A DNA stretch of 64,000 nt, from the NCBI GenBank assembly GCA_018266255.1, contig JAFEAT010000007.1:310001-374000 (forward strand). The letters run 5' to 3'. The DNA comes from Cyanobacteria bacterium SZAS-4 (lineage in GTDB: Bacteria > Cyanobacteriota > Vampirovibrionia > Obscuribacterales > Obscuribacteraceae). The position numbers were made by a program, and so were the translations under genes. The notes below the pieces were generated by a model. That model was not told where the DNA came from. It made no database searches and worked only from the letters and a program-made list of their open reading frames with translations. Positions 55,652 through 63,560 of the stretch are shown in pieces; the stretch's first letter is position 1; the number at the start of each line of letters is the position of its first letter.

Positions 55652-56746
55652 TCAAGCCAGCAGGATTCGCCGCTGCTTAGGGTCACGGAGGCGCCAGATC
55701 GCGGCATCCGTAGCGAAGTGGTGAAAGTTAAAAACAGCTAGACAAACGGCCGCAACTAAAGCAAAATCAAATCCGATCTGCTGAAAGAAATGCGGTATGC
55801 CCACATAGATGAAAACACCGGACAAAACTATCAATCCGATGTATTCAAAAGTTGAGGATTTCCAAAAAAGCGCTGTCACGGCCGATGGTGGCGCCCCTTC
55901 AGGCAGTCCTCTTTCTTTCAGGTAGTACGCCATTGAAACCGCAATGTACTGACTGCCGTGGAAGAATGCGGGTCCATACAACCAACATAGTGAATTGAGC
56001 GTCCCCTGGCTGAATCCAATCAAGGCAACAGTCGCAGTTAACAAGACGGCGGGATATGGTGGCAGCCTCCTTTCAAGAACCAATTTTTTTAGTAGAACGA
56101 CCAGGAAAATTGCTGAAGTTATCGCGAAAACTGCTTGTGAAACTTGATAAATCCAAATTGGCAAAGGTCCCCAAAATGGACATCTGACGCCAAAGAAATT
56201 AGTCGGACTGAACTGGCGAAATGTTAGCATGCGCGCAAAAATAAAGATGTTCATCGTGTAAACGAACCATCGATATGATTCGCGCTCCCAGCGCTTAAAC
56301 ATGTAACCCCGCTTGTAGCAATAAATCAGCGATATACCAAAACTTTGCGCGGCGTAGTGCCAAAATACGAGCAACAAATACAGATAAATCAAATCGCCGG
56401 CCCCACCAGGGGCAATGAGCCCGTAGAAAAATGTCGGCACTAATGCTAGTGGCAAATACTTAGTAAAAAACTCGAATTTCTGCCGATTTTCCTCGCCGGG
56501 ATAAATGCGCATGTACGTTGCTGCAGTATGCGAATCCGCAAAAATATGCTGCCCTAGGAGCACAGCGATCAACAGGGCTCGCGACATTGGTGCACCGGCA
56601 TTAGCATTGGTTGGCACAGCCCAACCGAGAACGAGAAGATTGACTGCGATGCAAATCCAAACTAGGCCTCCGTAGACAAAAAAGAAGTCTACGAGCGGAT
56701 TGACGATCCATGGATAACGAGTTGGTTGCGTGGAATCTGACTGCAA
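55652..56746 (-). CDS. Polytopic membrane protein with conserved-looking His motifs
   Basis: 364 residues with eight or nine membrane segments. Several His are placed at helix ends: GQHIFADSHTAATYMR, VFWHYAAQSFGIS, PAFFHGSQYIAVS and FNFHHFATDAAIWRLRD. Such a distribution recalls membrane di-iron or metal-dependent enzymes, but I do not recognise the family; an annotated function would be a guess. It lies last in the minus-strand SDR/GH3 run, 106 bases downstream of the nearest SDR gene. The TTG start has no good ribosome binding site. Confidence 0.6.
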   Translation of the reverse strand: MQSDSTQPTRYPWIVNPLVDFFFVYGGLVWICIAVNLLVLGWAVPTNANAGAPMSRALLIAVLLGQHIFADSHTAATYMRIYPGEENRQKFEFFTKYLPLALVPTFFYGLIAPGGAGDLIYLYLLLVFWHYAAQSFGISLIYCYKRGYMFKRWERESYRWFVYTMNIFIFARMLTFRQFSPTNFFGVRCPFWGPLPIWIYQVSQAVFAITSAIFLVVLLKKLVLERRLPPYPAVLLTATVALIGFSQGTLNSLCWLYGPAFFHGSQYIAVSMAYYLKERGLPEGAPPSAVTALFWKSSTFEYIGLIVLSGVFIYVGIPHFFQQIGFDFALVAAVCLAVFNFHHFATDAAIWRLRDPKQRRILLA

Positions 56747-56824
56747 GAGCTTAAGCCGTAGAGCCTACTCCTACTATCTTACCCGTCGGGTCACATCTTG
56801 CCCCGCCCGGTTTAGTCTTCAAAT

Positions 56825-56872
56825 CGCTTTAGGAAACGCTTTAGGAAACGCTTTAGGAAGCGCTTTGTGAAG
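56825..56872. repeat. 12-bp tandem repeat across a stop codon
   Basis: CGCTTTAGGAAA in four units (56825-56836, 56837-56848, 56849-56860 and a diverged 56861-56872). The stop codon of the SDR gene (56853-56855) lies in the third unit and the fourth codes its last residues. Confidence 0.88.
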
Positions 56873-57947
56873 CTCCAGTGTTGGAACCAGCCTCTTTCGA
56901 GCTCGATTTGCTTCTCTGCACACCAAGATAATACGGTGCGGTGCGACGAACAGTCTCATCAAAAGATGTTTGATGAAAATCCAGTTCTTCAATTGCCTTT
57001 TGTGAACTGAAAAATATTTTGTGCTGACTCAACCAGGTCTGCTGTCGAGTCAGAGGCGCATTAATTGGTTTAGAGATCACCAGGCTCCCGATTTTCCATT
57101 TTGGTAAGTTCGGTAAAACGTTTTCGCAAAAAGTACCGGCAGCGACTAGAAAAGGACCCGGAAATTCAAAGGCAGGTGGCTTGGTGCCCATCTGCTTGCA
57201 GAAAACCAAAGCTGCGTCACGGAAGCTCAGATTCGCGCTTACAAGCACGTAGCGCTCACCTAAACGCCCCTTGGTCATAGCGTTGATGTGCGCGTCAACA
57301 ACATCATTGATGTCAGAGAACGGGATGCCACCAGGTGGTACACCAAACAAGTTTCCTCTAGACATTGACTCAAAAATGGCATGGTGATGAGGATGCGTAT
57401 CACCCTCTCCAAATATGATGCCAGGGTTGAGCATCAAAACCGGAACACCTTCCTGATAAAAGTGTCGCACCTGAAGTTCAGCTTCGTATTTAGAGTCGCA
57501 ATAATTAAGACCTTTGCCAAGCAAGTTGTATTGCAGTTCTTCGGTGCCAATCTCTCCGGCTGGAGGAATTCCAATAGCAGCCACAGAACTTGTATGTATG
57601 ATCCGTTGAACATGGTGCTTTTGAGCAGCTTCCAGCACATTGCGCGTGCCGAGCACGTTGACTCCAAATTGCCTTTGAATATCTTTCTTCTTGTACGAAA
57701 CCAGACCAGCGAGATGAAAAATGATGTCGCAGTTTTGCACCGCCGACGATACTTGTTCCGGATTGGTGATATCTCCGCCGTAGTGCTCGATGTTCAATCC
57801 GGCAAATTGATTTGCCAGTCCACTGCTGCGACCAAAGGTTCTTATTTGGTGCCCCAATTCATGCAAACGATGAACCAATTTGGAACCGATAAAGCCAGTG
57901 GCTCCGGTTACCAAAATTCTCTTCTGTGGTTTTACGTCGTCTGCCAA
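56853..57947 (-). CDS. NAD-dependent epimerase/dehydratase (extended SDR)
   Basis: About 364 residues. ILVTGATGFIGSKLVHRL gives the Gly-rich NAD site; IIFHLAGLVS, the catalytic Ser region TSSVAAIGIP, and YCDSKYEAE (YxxxK) give an active extended SDR. Downstream LNPGIIFGEGDTHPHHHAIFESM resembles dihydroflavonol-reductase/3-beta-HSD-type members. Substrate unknown; it belongs to the run with two other SDRs. I chose TTG 57947 with GGAG at 9 bases; TTG 57953 would add two residues. The 3' end is formed by tandem repeats. Confidence 0.85.
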   Translation of the reverse strand: MADDVKPQKRILVTGATGFIGSKLVHRLHELGHQIRTFGRSSGLANQFAGLNIEHYGGDITNPEQVSSAVQNCDIIFHLAGLVSYKKKDIQRQFGVNVLGTRNVLEAAQKHHVQRIIHTSSVAAIGIPPAGEIGTEELQYNLLGKGLNYCDSKYEAELQVRHFYQEGVPVLMLNPGIIFGEGDTHPHHHAIFESMSRGNLFGVPPGGIPFSDINDVVDAHINAMTKGRLGERYVLVSANLSFRDAALVFCKQMGTKPPAFEFPGPFLVAAGTFCENVLPNLPKWKIGSLVISKPINAPLTRQQTWLSQHKIFFSSQKAIEELDFHQTSFDETVRRTAPYYLGVQRSKSSSKEAGSNTGASQSAS

Positions 57948-58116
57948 CAGCAATCGCTCCGTTCGGTCAGATCAGGCTCAACTCTATTGAACCGATTCGA
58001 CTGAACACTCCTGTGGATAGTGTATCCGAGGATAGACAGTTAGCGGCCGCATCGAAAAAGCCCTCAAATTTGACCAATTCCTGAATACTCTTGGCTTTCA
58101 AGTCGAATTGTCGAAC

Positions 58117-58134
58117 TAACCCGATATCAGCTTA
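58117..58134. repeat. GATATC palindrome, copy 11
   Basis: Reads TAACCCGATATCAGCTTA, 54 bases after the stop of the upstream SDR gene on the minus strand and before the next SDR gene. Its complementary flank GGGTTAGTTCG resembles copy 7. Confidence 0.85.
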
Positions 58135-58187
58135 AAAAACCAACTATCATCCAAATCCACCAACGGGCGGCACATTCAACAAAGCCC

Positions 58188-59150
58188 TTACAACTTCGCG
58201 GCAGCCACTTCTGGCTCCACAGTATTGTAACTTTCAAATGCGCTCTTTACAGGCGTCAAATCGAGCTTGAGAACGTTAAGCAGAGCGTTATCAGCACAAA
58301 CGTTATCACCAAGTGCCAATTTCACCTGGTCGCGATTAACGGTAGGCACAGACTGCACACTCTCACAGATCACTGCCAACACACTAGCCAGTCCCGGATG
58401 TAAAGCAACAATCGATTTGTGCACGCCAAGCGCATCCATAAATTTTTCAACAAAGTGACGCAAAGTCATGATCTCTGGACCACCAACTTCAAGCGTCTGG
58501 TTAACGATGCTATTGCTCTGAGCCGCTAATGACAAACAAATCGCCTCAACCAAATCACCGATAAACAGCGGTTGAATTTTGTTCTGACCGCCGTTGATCA
58601 GCGGCACCATTTTCTTGCCCAAAATTATTTCACGATAGCGTCTCACCAGCTTGCTGTCTCGATTTCCAACGATGCGACCAAGCAACAGTGGTGGACGCAA
58701 GATCACATACTCCAGACCGCTATTTCGAATCTCGTTTTCAGCCATCCACTTGGTTGCATGATAAGAATTGTCGGCGTCTTGTTTTGCACCAAGCGACGTA
58801 ATCATAACGATCCGCCTCACGCCCGCAACTTTGCAGACCCCGACAAGATTGCGAGTTTGACCAGTGTGCAAATCTTCAAGACGCTCACCCTTTTTTGGTG
58901 CAACACTTCCGATCAAATGAACGACAAAAGCACATCCCTCAAACGCGTTCGAATTTGTCGGAGCACTCAGATCAGCGGTAAAAACTTCGGCTCCTTGTTG
59001 CTTCAAAAAATCTATGTCGGCGCTGCGAGCGCCCGGATGCACCAAGGCGCGCACTTCGTAGCCTGAAAGACAAAGCTTGTGCACAAGATGACTTCCCAGA
59101 TAGCCAGTCGCACCATCTACCAGTACACGTTGCCGTTCTGCTCCAGACAT
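58188..59150 (-). CDS. Atypical SDR, NDUFA9-like
   Basis: 320 residues. VLVDGATGYLGSHLVHKL is the nucleotide-binding loop; VHLIGSVAPKKGERLEDLHTGQTRNLVGVCKVAGVRRIVMITSLGA and SYHATKWMAENEIRNSGLEYVILRPPLLLG follow the pattern of NDUFA9/NmrA-like atypical SDRs, with YHATK as YxxxK. The fold could be catalytic on a lipid or ketone. The ATG at 59150 follows GAGGATCTTG and shares bases with the Mpo1-like stop (TGATG), so these are coupled. Some SDRs of this sort act in ceramide synthesis in Caulobacter (CerR), but that link is only a possibility here. Confidence 0.8.
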   Translation of the reverse strand: MSGAERQRVLVDGATGYLGSHLVHKLCLSGYEVRALVHPGARSADIDFLKQQGAEVFTADLSAPTNSNAFEGCAFVVHLIGSVAPKKGERLEDLHTGQTRNLVGVCKVAGVRRIVMITSLGAKQDADNSYHATKWMAENEIRNSGLEYVILRPPLLLGRIVGNRDSKLVRRYREIILGKKMVPLINGGQNKIQPLFIGDLVEAICLSLAAQSNSIVNQTLEVGGPEIMTLRHFVEKFMDALGVHKSIVALHPGLASVLAVICESVQSVPTVNRDQVKLALGDNVCADNALLNVLKLDLTPVKSAFESYNTVEPEVAAAKL

Positions 59151-59416
59151 CAAGATCCTCGCTTACTCAATTTGCGCCAAATATTTTTTATCAACGTAAC
59201 TTCACCAACTTCATTCCCTTGCGCTCGATGACCCAAGTATTGAAACAAGTAGCCGATGAAAATAAATGTACATCCCAGTCCAGCTTGACCGACAAAGAGC
59301 AAATAAATTCCATAGAACGCAGCTGGAACGCCAAAAATATGAAGTATGGCGTTAACCGGATTTTTGTGGCGCTGGCAGTAATCGATGAGGAACGCCACAA
59401 TCGGATTCAACATCAT
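59150..59416 (-). CDS. Mpo1-like small membrane protein (DUF962)
   Basis: 88 residues with two membrane helices and the DUF962 pattern: HKNPVNAILHIFGVP near the start, then QYLGHRAQGNE. His17, His27 and the His in YLGHR are at positions important in Mpo1 (YGL010w), an Fe(II)-dependent dioxygenase in fatty acid alpha-oxidation of phytosphingosine. Whether this protein is such an enzyme is unproven. The ATG at 59416 shares ATGA with a 13-codon mini-ORF of a tandem repeat and the stop overlaps the start of the next SDR gene. Confidence 0.75.
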   Translation of the reverse strand: MMLNPIVAFLIDYCQRHKNPVNAILHIFGVPAAFYGIYLLFVGQAGLGCTFIFIGYLFQYLGHRAQGNEVGEVTLIKNIWRKLSKRGS

Positions 59417-59454
59417 CTGGAATAAACTCCGCTAACAATCGGATTCAACATCAT
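59413..59454 (-). CDS. Mini-ORF 3 of the junction repeat (13 codons)
   Basis: MMLNPIVSGVYSR followed by TGA. Its first codons copy the Mpo1-like start and its last codons resemble the SDR C-terminus (IVSGAASR). Stop at 59413-59415 overlaps the start of the Mpo1-like gene as ATGA. It may only serve translational coupling, or not be translated. Confidence 0.4.
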   Translation of the reverse strand: MMLNPIVSGVYSR

Positions 59455-59489
59455 CTAGAAACAACTCCGCTAATCGGATTCAACATCAT
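59451..59489 (-). CDS. Mini-ORF 2 of the junction repeat (12 codons)
   Basis: MMLNPISGVVSR followed by TGA; stop at 59451-59453 overlaps the start of mini-ORF 3 as ATGA. See the repeat entry. Confidence 0.4.
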   Translation of the reverse strand: MMLNPISGVVSR

Positions 59490-59524
59490 CTAGAAACAAC
59501 TCCGCTAATCGAATTCAACATCAT
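59486..59524 (-). CDS. Mini-ORF 1 of the junction repeat (12 codons)
   Basis: MMLNSISGVVSR followed by TGA. Its ATG at 59524 overlaps the stop of the upstream SDR gene (TGA 59521-59523) as ATGA, and its own stop overlaps mini-ORF 2. Confidence 0.4.
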   Translation of the reverse strand: MMLNSISGVVSR

Positions 59525-60597
59525 CTAGAAGCGGCCCCGCTTACAATCTTATTTGCATTGGAATTTTCCGCAGCGCGGAAAGTTTCTAACGTTGCGCTCA
59601 TTCCTTCTTTGAATGGGATACGGTTGGTGTATGGCAAATCGCGCTCGGCTTTAGACACGCTAAATCCCTGATTCACTGCCGCCAAGCGAAATGCAGCCTT
59701 GGAGAATCGAGCCAGATTTTTCTGCTTATCCAGAGGAAGAGAAGGAGCGATGGCAGACACAGTCTGACATACCAATTTCGCAATTGCTCCTGGCACCTTT
59801 TTTGTTACTCGCGGCAAACTTAACCCGTCAGCGATTGCGTCGAACAATTCCTTCTTTGAAATAGTCTGACCATCAGTCAAGTTATAAACCTGCCCGTACG
59901 TGCGCTCGTTGAACAACGTCAACTCAACCGCTCGTGCCAAGTTATTGACGTAGATCACATTGGTTTGTTTGGTACCACCGTCAATTAGCATCGCTTTTCC
60001 GGTTCGTATGGAATTGATCAATCTAGGCATCCAGGAGCGTTCACGAGGTCCGTAAATGAACCCAGGACGCAACGATGTGACTTTCATCTCGCCCGCTTTG
60101 GCAAAATCCATAACCGCTTTTTCCGCTTCGATTTTGGAATCAGCGTACGATTCGCCGCAAGGCTTCAATGGTTGAGACTCATCCACGTCGTATTGATCAC
60201 CCTGTCCTGTGATTACGGACAAGCTACTGATGAAAATAAAGTGTTTTACGGAAACAGCAGCGGCCGCTTTAAGAGCGTGCTGTGTGCCACCGAGATTGGT
60301 GGCAAAGATAGATTCACGCGAACCAAATGGATCTACGCTGCCCGCCGCGTGCACAACTGCTTGCGCACCAGTGAATGCTTTTTCCAAAGCAGCCTGGTTA
60401 TCGACATCGGCGGTTTCAACTCTAATTGAACCTTGACCTGCGTATGTGGAGATAAAGTTTTGTAGAAAATCAGGCGTTTTTCTCAGCACTGCGACAACGT
60501 GAAAACCCTGGTTTGCCAAATGCTCCACTATGTGACTGCCGACAAGCCCACTTGCACCGGTAACCGCAACCGTCGCATCGTGCGTTTGTTGTGCCAT
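59521..60597 (-). CDS. NAD-dependent epimerase/dehydratase, 3-beta-HSD-like
   Basis: 358 residues. VAVTGASGLVGSHIVEHL for NAD(P), VVHAAGSVDPFGS, ISSLSVITG for the catalytic Ser, and YADSKIEAEK for YxxxK. LRPGFIYGPRERSWMPRLINSIRTGK and VIYVNNLARAVEL fit 3-beta-hydroxysteroid dehydrogenase-like extended SDRs. The substrate may be a sterol-like or other lipid alcohol. It is the middle gene of the SDR/GH3 run; the GH3 gene lies 35 bases upstream. The C-terminus IVSGAASR is the part copied in the junction repeat. Confidence 0.85.
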   Translation of the reverse strand: MAQQTHDATVAVTGASGLVGSHIVEHLANQGFHVVAVLRKTPDFLQNFISTYAGQGSIRVETADVDNQAALEKAFTGAQAVVHAAGSVDPFGSRESIFATNLGGTQHALKAAAAVSVKHFIFISSLSVITGQGDQYDVDESQPLKPCGESYADSKIEAEKAVMDFAKAGEMKVTSLRPGFIYGPRERSWMPRLINSIRTGKAMLIDGGTKQTNVIYVNNLARAVELTLFNERTYGQVYNLTDGQTISKKELFDAIADGLSLPRVTKKVPGAIAKLVCQTVSAIAPSLPLDKQKNLARFSKAAFRLAAVNQGFSVSKAERDLPYTNRIPFKEGMSATLETFRAAENSNANKIVSGAASR

Positions 60598-60632
60598 ACA
60601 ATTAGTTTTCCTCTAATAAATGTGCTTGGTAG

Positions 60633-62300
60633 TCAGCAAGATGATTCCAAAAGAGCCAACCTTTGCGAGAAAGACTTTGGCGAACTGAGCAAAGGTATCT
60701 TCACCTGCGCTTCCGGGGCGCCTTCCTCAACTCGCTGCTGCCTCAATCTCATGTAGGTTCCAGAAGGAAGAGTACGCAATTCAGGCATTCCCAACCGCTT
60801 AGTCGAGCGTTTGTCAGCATACTCGGGATTTTGCATTTTTAGAGAATGATCAAATATTCTAATGAATTCATTTTTCACAGATTCAGGCAGTCCAGCATTT
60901 AGTTCTGCAAAGCAGACGTAGTGAGGAGGGAAGCCAAGTTCCACCTCGGACGTGAAGTGGCTTATTTCGGCTAAGTTAAGCTGACGCACTGCCATCTTCA
61001 AAGCGACCAACACTTGCTCTTCAGTCAACTTTTCGCCCGTGATCGAGCTGATTCCAAGCCCCTTCCGAACAAACGAGATGATCGGGGCATTTTCTTGCAT
61101 ACCGACAACTTCAATCAGATCGTTGATGTCGTAGCGATAAAGGCCGGAGTTGGTCGTGAAGTAGATGTAATACCGACCGCCTACCTGGAGTTGATCAGCG
61201 GTCAAAAAGGTTGGCGAACTTGAGTCGCAATCGTCTTCCGAAACAAACTCGAAGAAGTGACTGGTCAACGCCACCACGCCACCAGCGCCATCGGATGAGA
61301 GTGGGATAGAGCCTCGACCTTCGCTCGCCATGTAGCCGAAATCACGGACCGGAATGTCTCCAAACGATTCAGGTAATCGCTCCAAGTAGAACGACATGGG
61401 ACCGCCCTTCCAACAAATCAAAGCGTTCAAATTCGGCCAGAGAATTTGGGGGCTCAGTGTGCCTCGCTGCTCGAGCAGTCTCTGCAACTGCATGGCGCGT
61501 TCGCGATTTGGTTTAAGGTATTTCGAAAAAGCCGAAGCTAAGTGCGCAGGCGGTGCATATGCAGACTTGACTGTGCCGTCGCAGAGATCAGCCACGAGGT
61601 CATTGGCGTGCTCTTTCAATTGGTCGGCCATCAGCAAAAGACTGGAAGGATTGCAGCAAATAACGGCAGTAACGTCTTGAGCCATGGCAATACGCAACAT
61701 CAGATAATATTTCATATCCACGTCTTTGATTTTGCACAGCTCATAGGGCACGGAGAAGTGATGCTTGATCAGCGGAGATTGACGCTTGCTCAACAGACCT
61801 GAAACAGCACCATAAGGCGCACCACTCTCAACCAAACCCTCTTCGTCATTGCTTGTGATAATCAAAAATTTTCCGACTGCACACTCGGGGTGATCAACGA
61901 TCATTTTGTAGTTGTGAATCTGAAACGCGTGCGTGTAATCTTTCAGGTGATTTTCTGTAATCGGAATAAACTTGGGCTGCGCCGTAGTACCACTGGTAGT
62001 GGCGAACATGAACGGCTGCTGAGCGGTTAACTGATTTGCCTGCCCATTCTTCAAAGCCTCGATATAAGGATGCAAGTCTTCGTACTTGTTGGCGCCCACA
62101 TGATTTTGATAATCGGCAATCGATCTGATCTGGTCGAACTTGTGTTTCTTTCCAAAAACGGTGTTTTCGTTGTCTCGAATAATCTGTAACAGCTTTTGTT
62201 CTTGCGCCTGTCGTGGATTTCTCATAGCGGCGTTGAAACGCTTGACGTGAGTCGAAGCACGAAACAATTGACCGGCAGAAATATCTAGGTTCTTAAACAA
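60633..62300 (-). CDS. GH3-family acyl-adenylate enzyme
   Basis: 555 residues of the GH3/auxin-responsive promoter family, whose members activate carboxylic acids as acyl-AMP and, in plants, join them to amino acids. Visible: FATTSGTTAQPKFIPIT (ATP-binding loop, about 105-121), DFGYMASEGRG (the Y-x-A-S-E-G motif), YRYDINDLIEVVG, and the late KLTEEQV. This set matches bacterial GH3 proteins. The carboxylate substrate is unknown; the adjacent SDRs, the Mpo1-like protein and the hydrolase suggest a lipid or polyketide-like acid. It starts (TTG) 9 bases after the enolase-superfamily stop. Confidence 0.92.
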   Translation of the reverse strand: MFKNLDISAGQLFRASTHVKRFNAAMRNPRQAQEQKLLQIIRDNENTVFGKKHKFDQIRSIADYQNHVGANKYEDLHPYIEALKNGQANQLTAQQPFMFATTSGTTAQPKFIPITENHLKDYTHAFQIHNYKMIVDHPECAVGKFLIITSNDEEGLVESGAPYGAVSGLLSKRQSPLIKHHFSVPYELCKIKDVDMKYYLMLRIAMAQDVTAVICCNPSSLLLMADQLKEHANDLVADLCDGTVKSAYAPPAHLASAFSKYLKPNRERAMQLQRLLEQRGTLSPQILWPNLNALICWKGGPMSFYLERLPESFGDIPVRDFGYMASEGRGSIPLSSDGAGGVVALTSHFFEFVSEDDCDSSSPTFLTADQLQVGGRYYIYFTTNSGLYRYDINDLIEVVGMQENAPIISFVRKGLGISSITGEKLTEEQVLVALKMAVRQLNLAEISHFTSEVELGFPPHYVCFAELNAGLPESVKNEFIRIFDHSLKMQNPEYADKRSTKRLGMPELRTLPSGTYMRLRQQRVEEGAPEAQVKIPLLSSPKSFSQRLALLESSC

Positions 62301-62309
62301 ATTTTTGCC

Positions 62310-63560
62310 TCATACGATGCGCTCTGGAACGAGCGGTGGCTGGAGATCACTTACGGTTTCTGGATTGATGAACTGTTGCAAGCGCTGATTCTTGACGTTA
62401 ACACCTAAGCCTGATGTTTTTAGGACTTTTCCTTTACCACCAAAACCCACATTTAAGTTTTCGTCGGTAATGTCTTGCTTGAGGAGAAAGAAGTTGTTCG
62501 AGCCTTCATAATTTTCGAAGCGCGGTTCGATAGCGGCGTACGCCCTTCCTGCAGCGCTGAGTATGCCACTCTCGCCCACCTGAGCGCCCATGTGGCAGGC
62601 GATCCCATGCTGGCGGGCGATCTCTGATATTTGACGAGCAGCGAGTATGCCACCCACTTTCGAGATGCGTATATTGAAGGCACTAACAATTTTGTTCTCA
62701 GCTAAATAGCGAGCGTCATCTACTGTACACAATGATTCATCCGCCAGAACTTGCTCAGGGAGAATTTTGGTGATAGCGGCCAGCTCTTCAAGTCGATCGG
62801 CCGGTATTGGTTGTTCATATGATTTGACGCCGTAATTGCGCATCTGTTCCGCTGCATGAATGGTCTGATCGAATGTCCAGGCGCAGTTGGCATCGACTCT
62901 GATCGCAACGCCTGAACCGAGCACCGATCTGGCAATGCGCAGGCGATGTAAATCCAGTTCAAGGTCTTTACCCACCTTAATCTTTACAGTTTTGAAGCCG
63001 TACGCTTTGTAAAACCACAGAATCGCTGCTAATGCTTTTTTACCGCCAAACGGTACAACCGCACCGTAGGTGATGGCATCTGGGATCTCATGTCGTACAT
63101 CAGTGCCAGTCAAATCGCTGCCAGTCAAATCGCTGCCTGCGCCAGTCACATCACTGCTAAGAACGAGTTCGGATACCGTTTTGCCAGCGCACTTACCGGC
63201 GGCATCCAGTAAAGCCAACTCCAGCGCACACCAAGATGCTCCTTGCGGACGACCATGCAACTTGAGCTGAGCCCAAGAACTACTCAATATTTCGATAATT
63301 TCTGCCGGTCGTTGAAAGCTCCGACCGAGCAGCAATGGCGCGTACTCTTTCGCGACTGCGGACAGCGCTCCAGCCGGATTCTCTCCTGTAACGTAGTCTC
63401 TCGGAATACCCTCACCAAATCCAACATAAGTTTTCGCACCATCTTGAATCGTCACTCGAACAATCAGATTTTCTGAGTGGTCGCGTGCGGCCAGGCTATG
63501 CTTGAACGACAAGCGAAATGGCAGGGTAATCAAAAATGAGTCAATTGAATTTATCTTCAT
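62310..63560 (-). CDS. Enolase-superfamily enzyme (dipeptide epimerase/MLE-like)
   Basis: 416 residues. Lys in TVKIKVG, metal ligands Asp in IRVDANCAW, Glu in SYEQPI and Asp in VLADES, and Lys in NIRISKVGG form the complete muconate-lactonizing-enzyme-type active site. The head TLPFRLSFKHSLAAR and the wide cap suggest L-Ala-D/L-Glu (dipeptide) epimerase or a related racemase; o-succinylbenzoate synthase is less likely. An inserted loop near residue 145 carries tandem GSDLT repeats. ATG at 63560 overlaps the upstream hydrolase stop (ATGA); a longer start at 63593 would run into that gene. Confidence 0.85.
   Translation of the reverse strand: MKINSIDSFLITLPFRLSFKHSLAARDHSENLIVRVTIQDGAKTYVGFGEGIPRDYVTGENPAGALSAVAKEYAPLLLGRSFQRPAEIIEILSSSWAQLKLHGRPQGASWCALELALLDAAGKCAGKTVSELVLSSDVTGAGSDLTGSDLTGTDVRHEIPDAITYGAVVPFGGKKALAAILWFYKAYGFKTVKIKVGKDLELDLHRLRIARSVLGSGVAIRVDANCAWTFDQTIHAAEQMRNYGVKSYEQPIPADRLEELAAITKILPEQVLADESLCTVDDARYLAENKIVSAFNIRISKVGGILAARQISEIARQHGIACHMGAQVGESGILSAAGRAYAAIEPRFENYEGSNNFFLLKQDITDENLNVGFGGKGKVLKTSGLGVNVKNQRLQQFINPETVSDLQPPLVPERIV
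63105..63155. repeat. 15-bp tandem repeat coding for GSDLT
   Basis: GCCAGTCAAATCGCT at 63105-63119 and 63120-63134, a 6-base interruption, then a diverged copy at 63141-63155. It encodes part of an extra loop in the enolase-superfamily enzyme. Confidence 0.85.

Larger units (their letters stand above)
59411..59535. repeat. Tandem repeat of the junction of two genes (35-38 bp, four start sites)
   Basis: The CATCAT box (start codons on the minus strand) recurs at 59411, 59449, 59484 and 59519, spacing 38, 35 and 35. Each unit carries ATGATGTTGAAT on the minus strand, then bases resembling the 3' end of the upstream SDR gene, ending AGATGATG. Confidence 0.93.
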
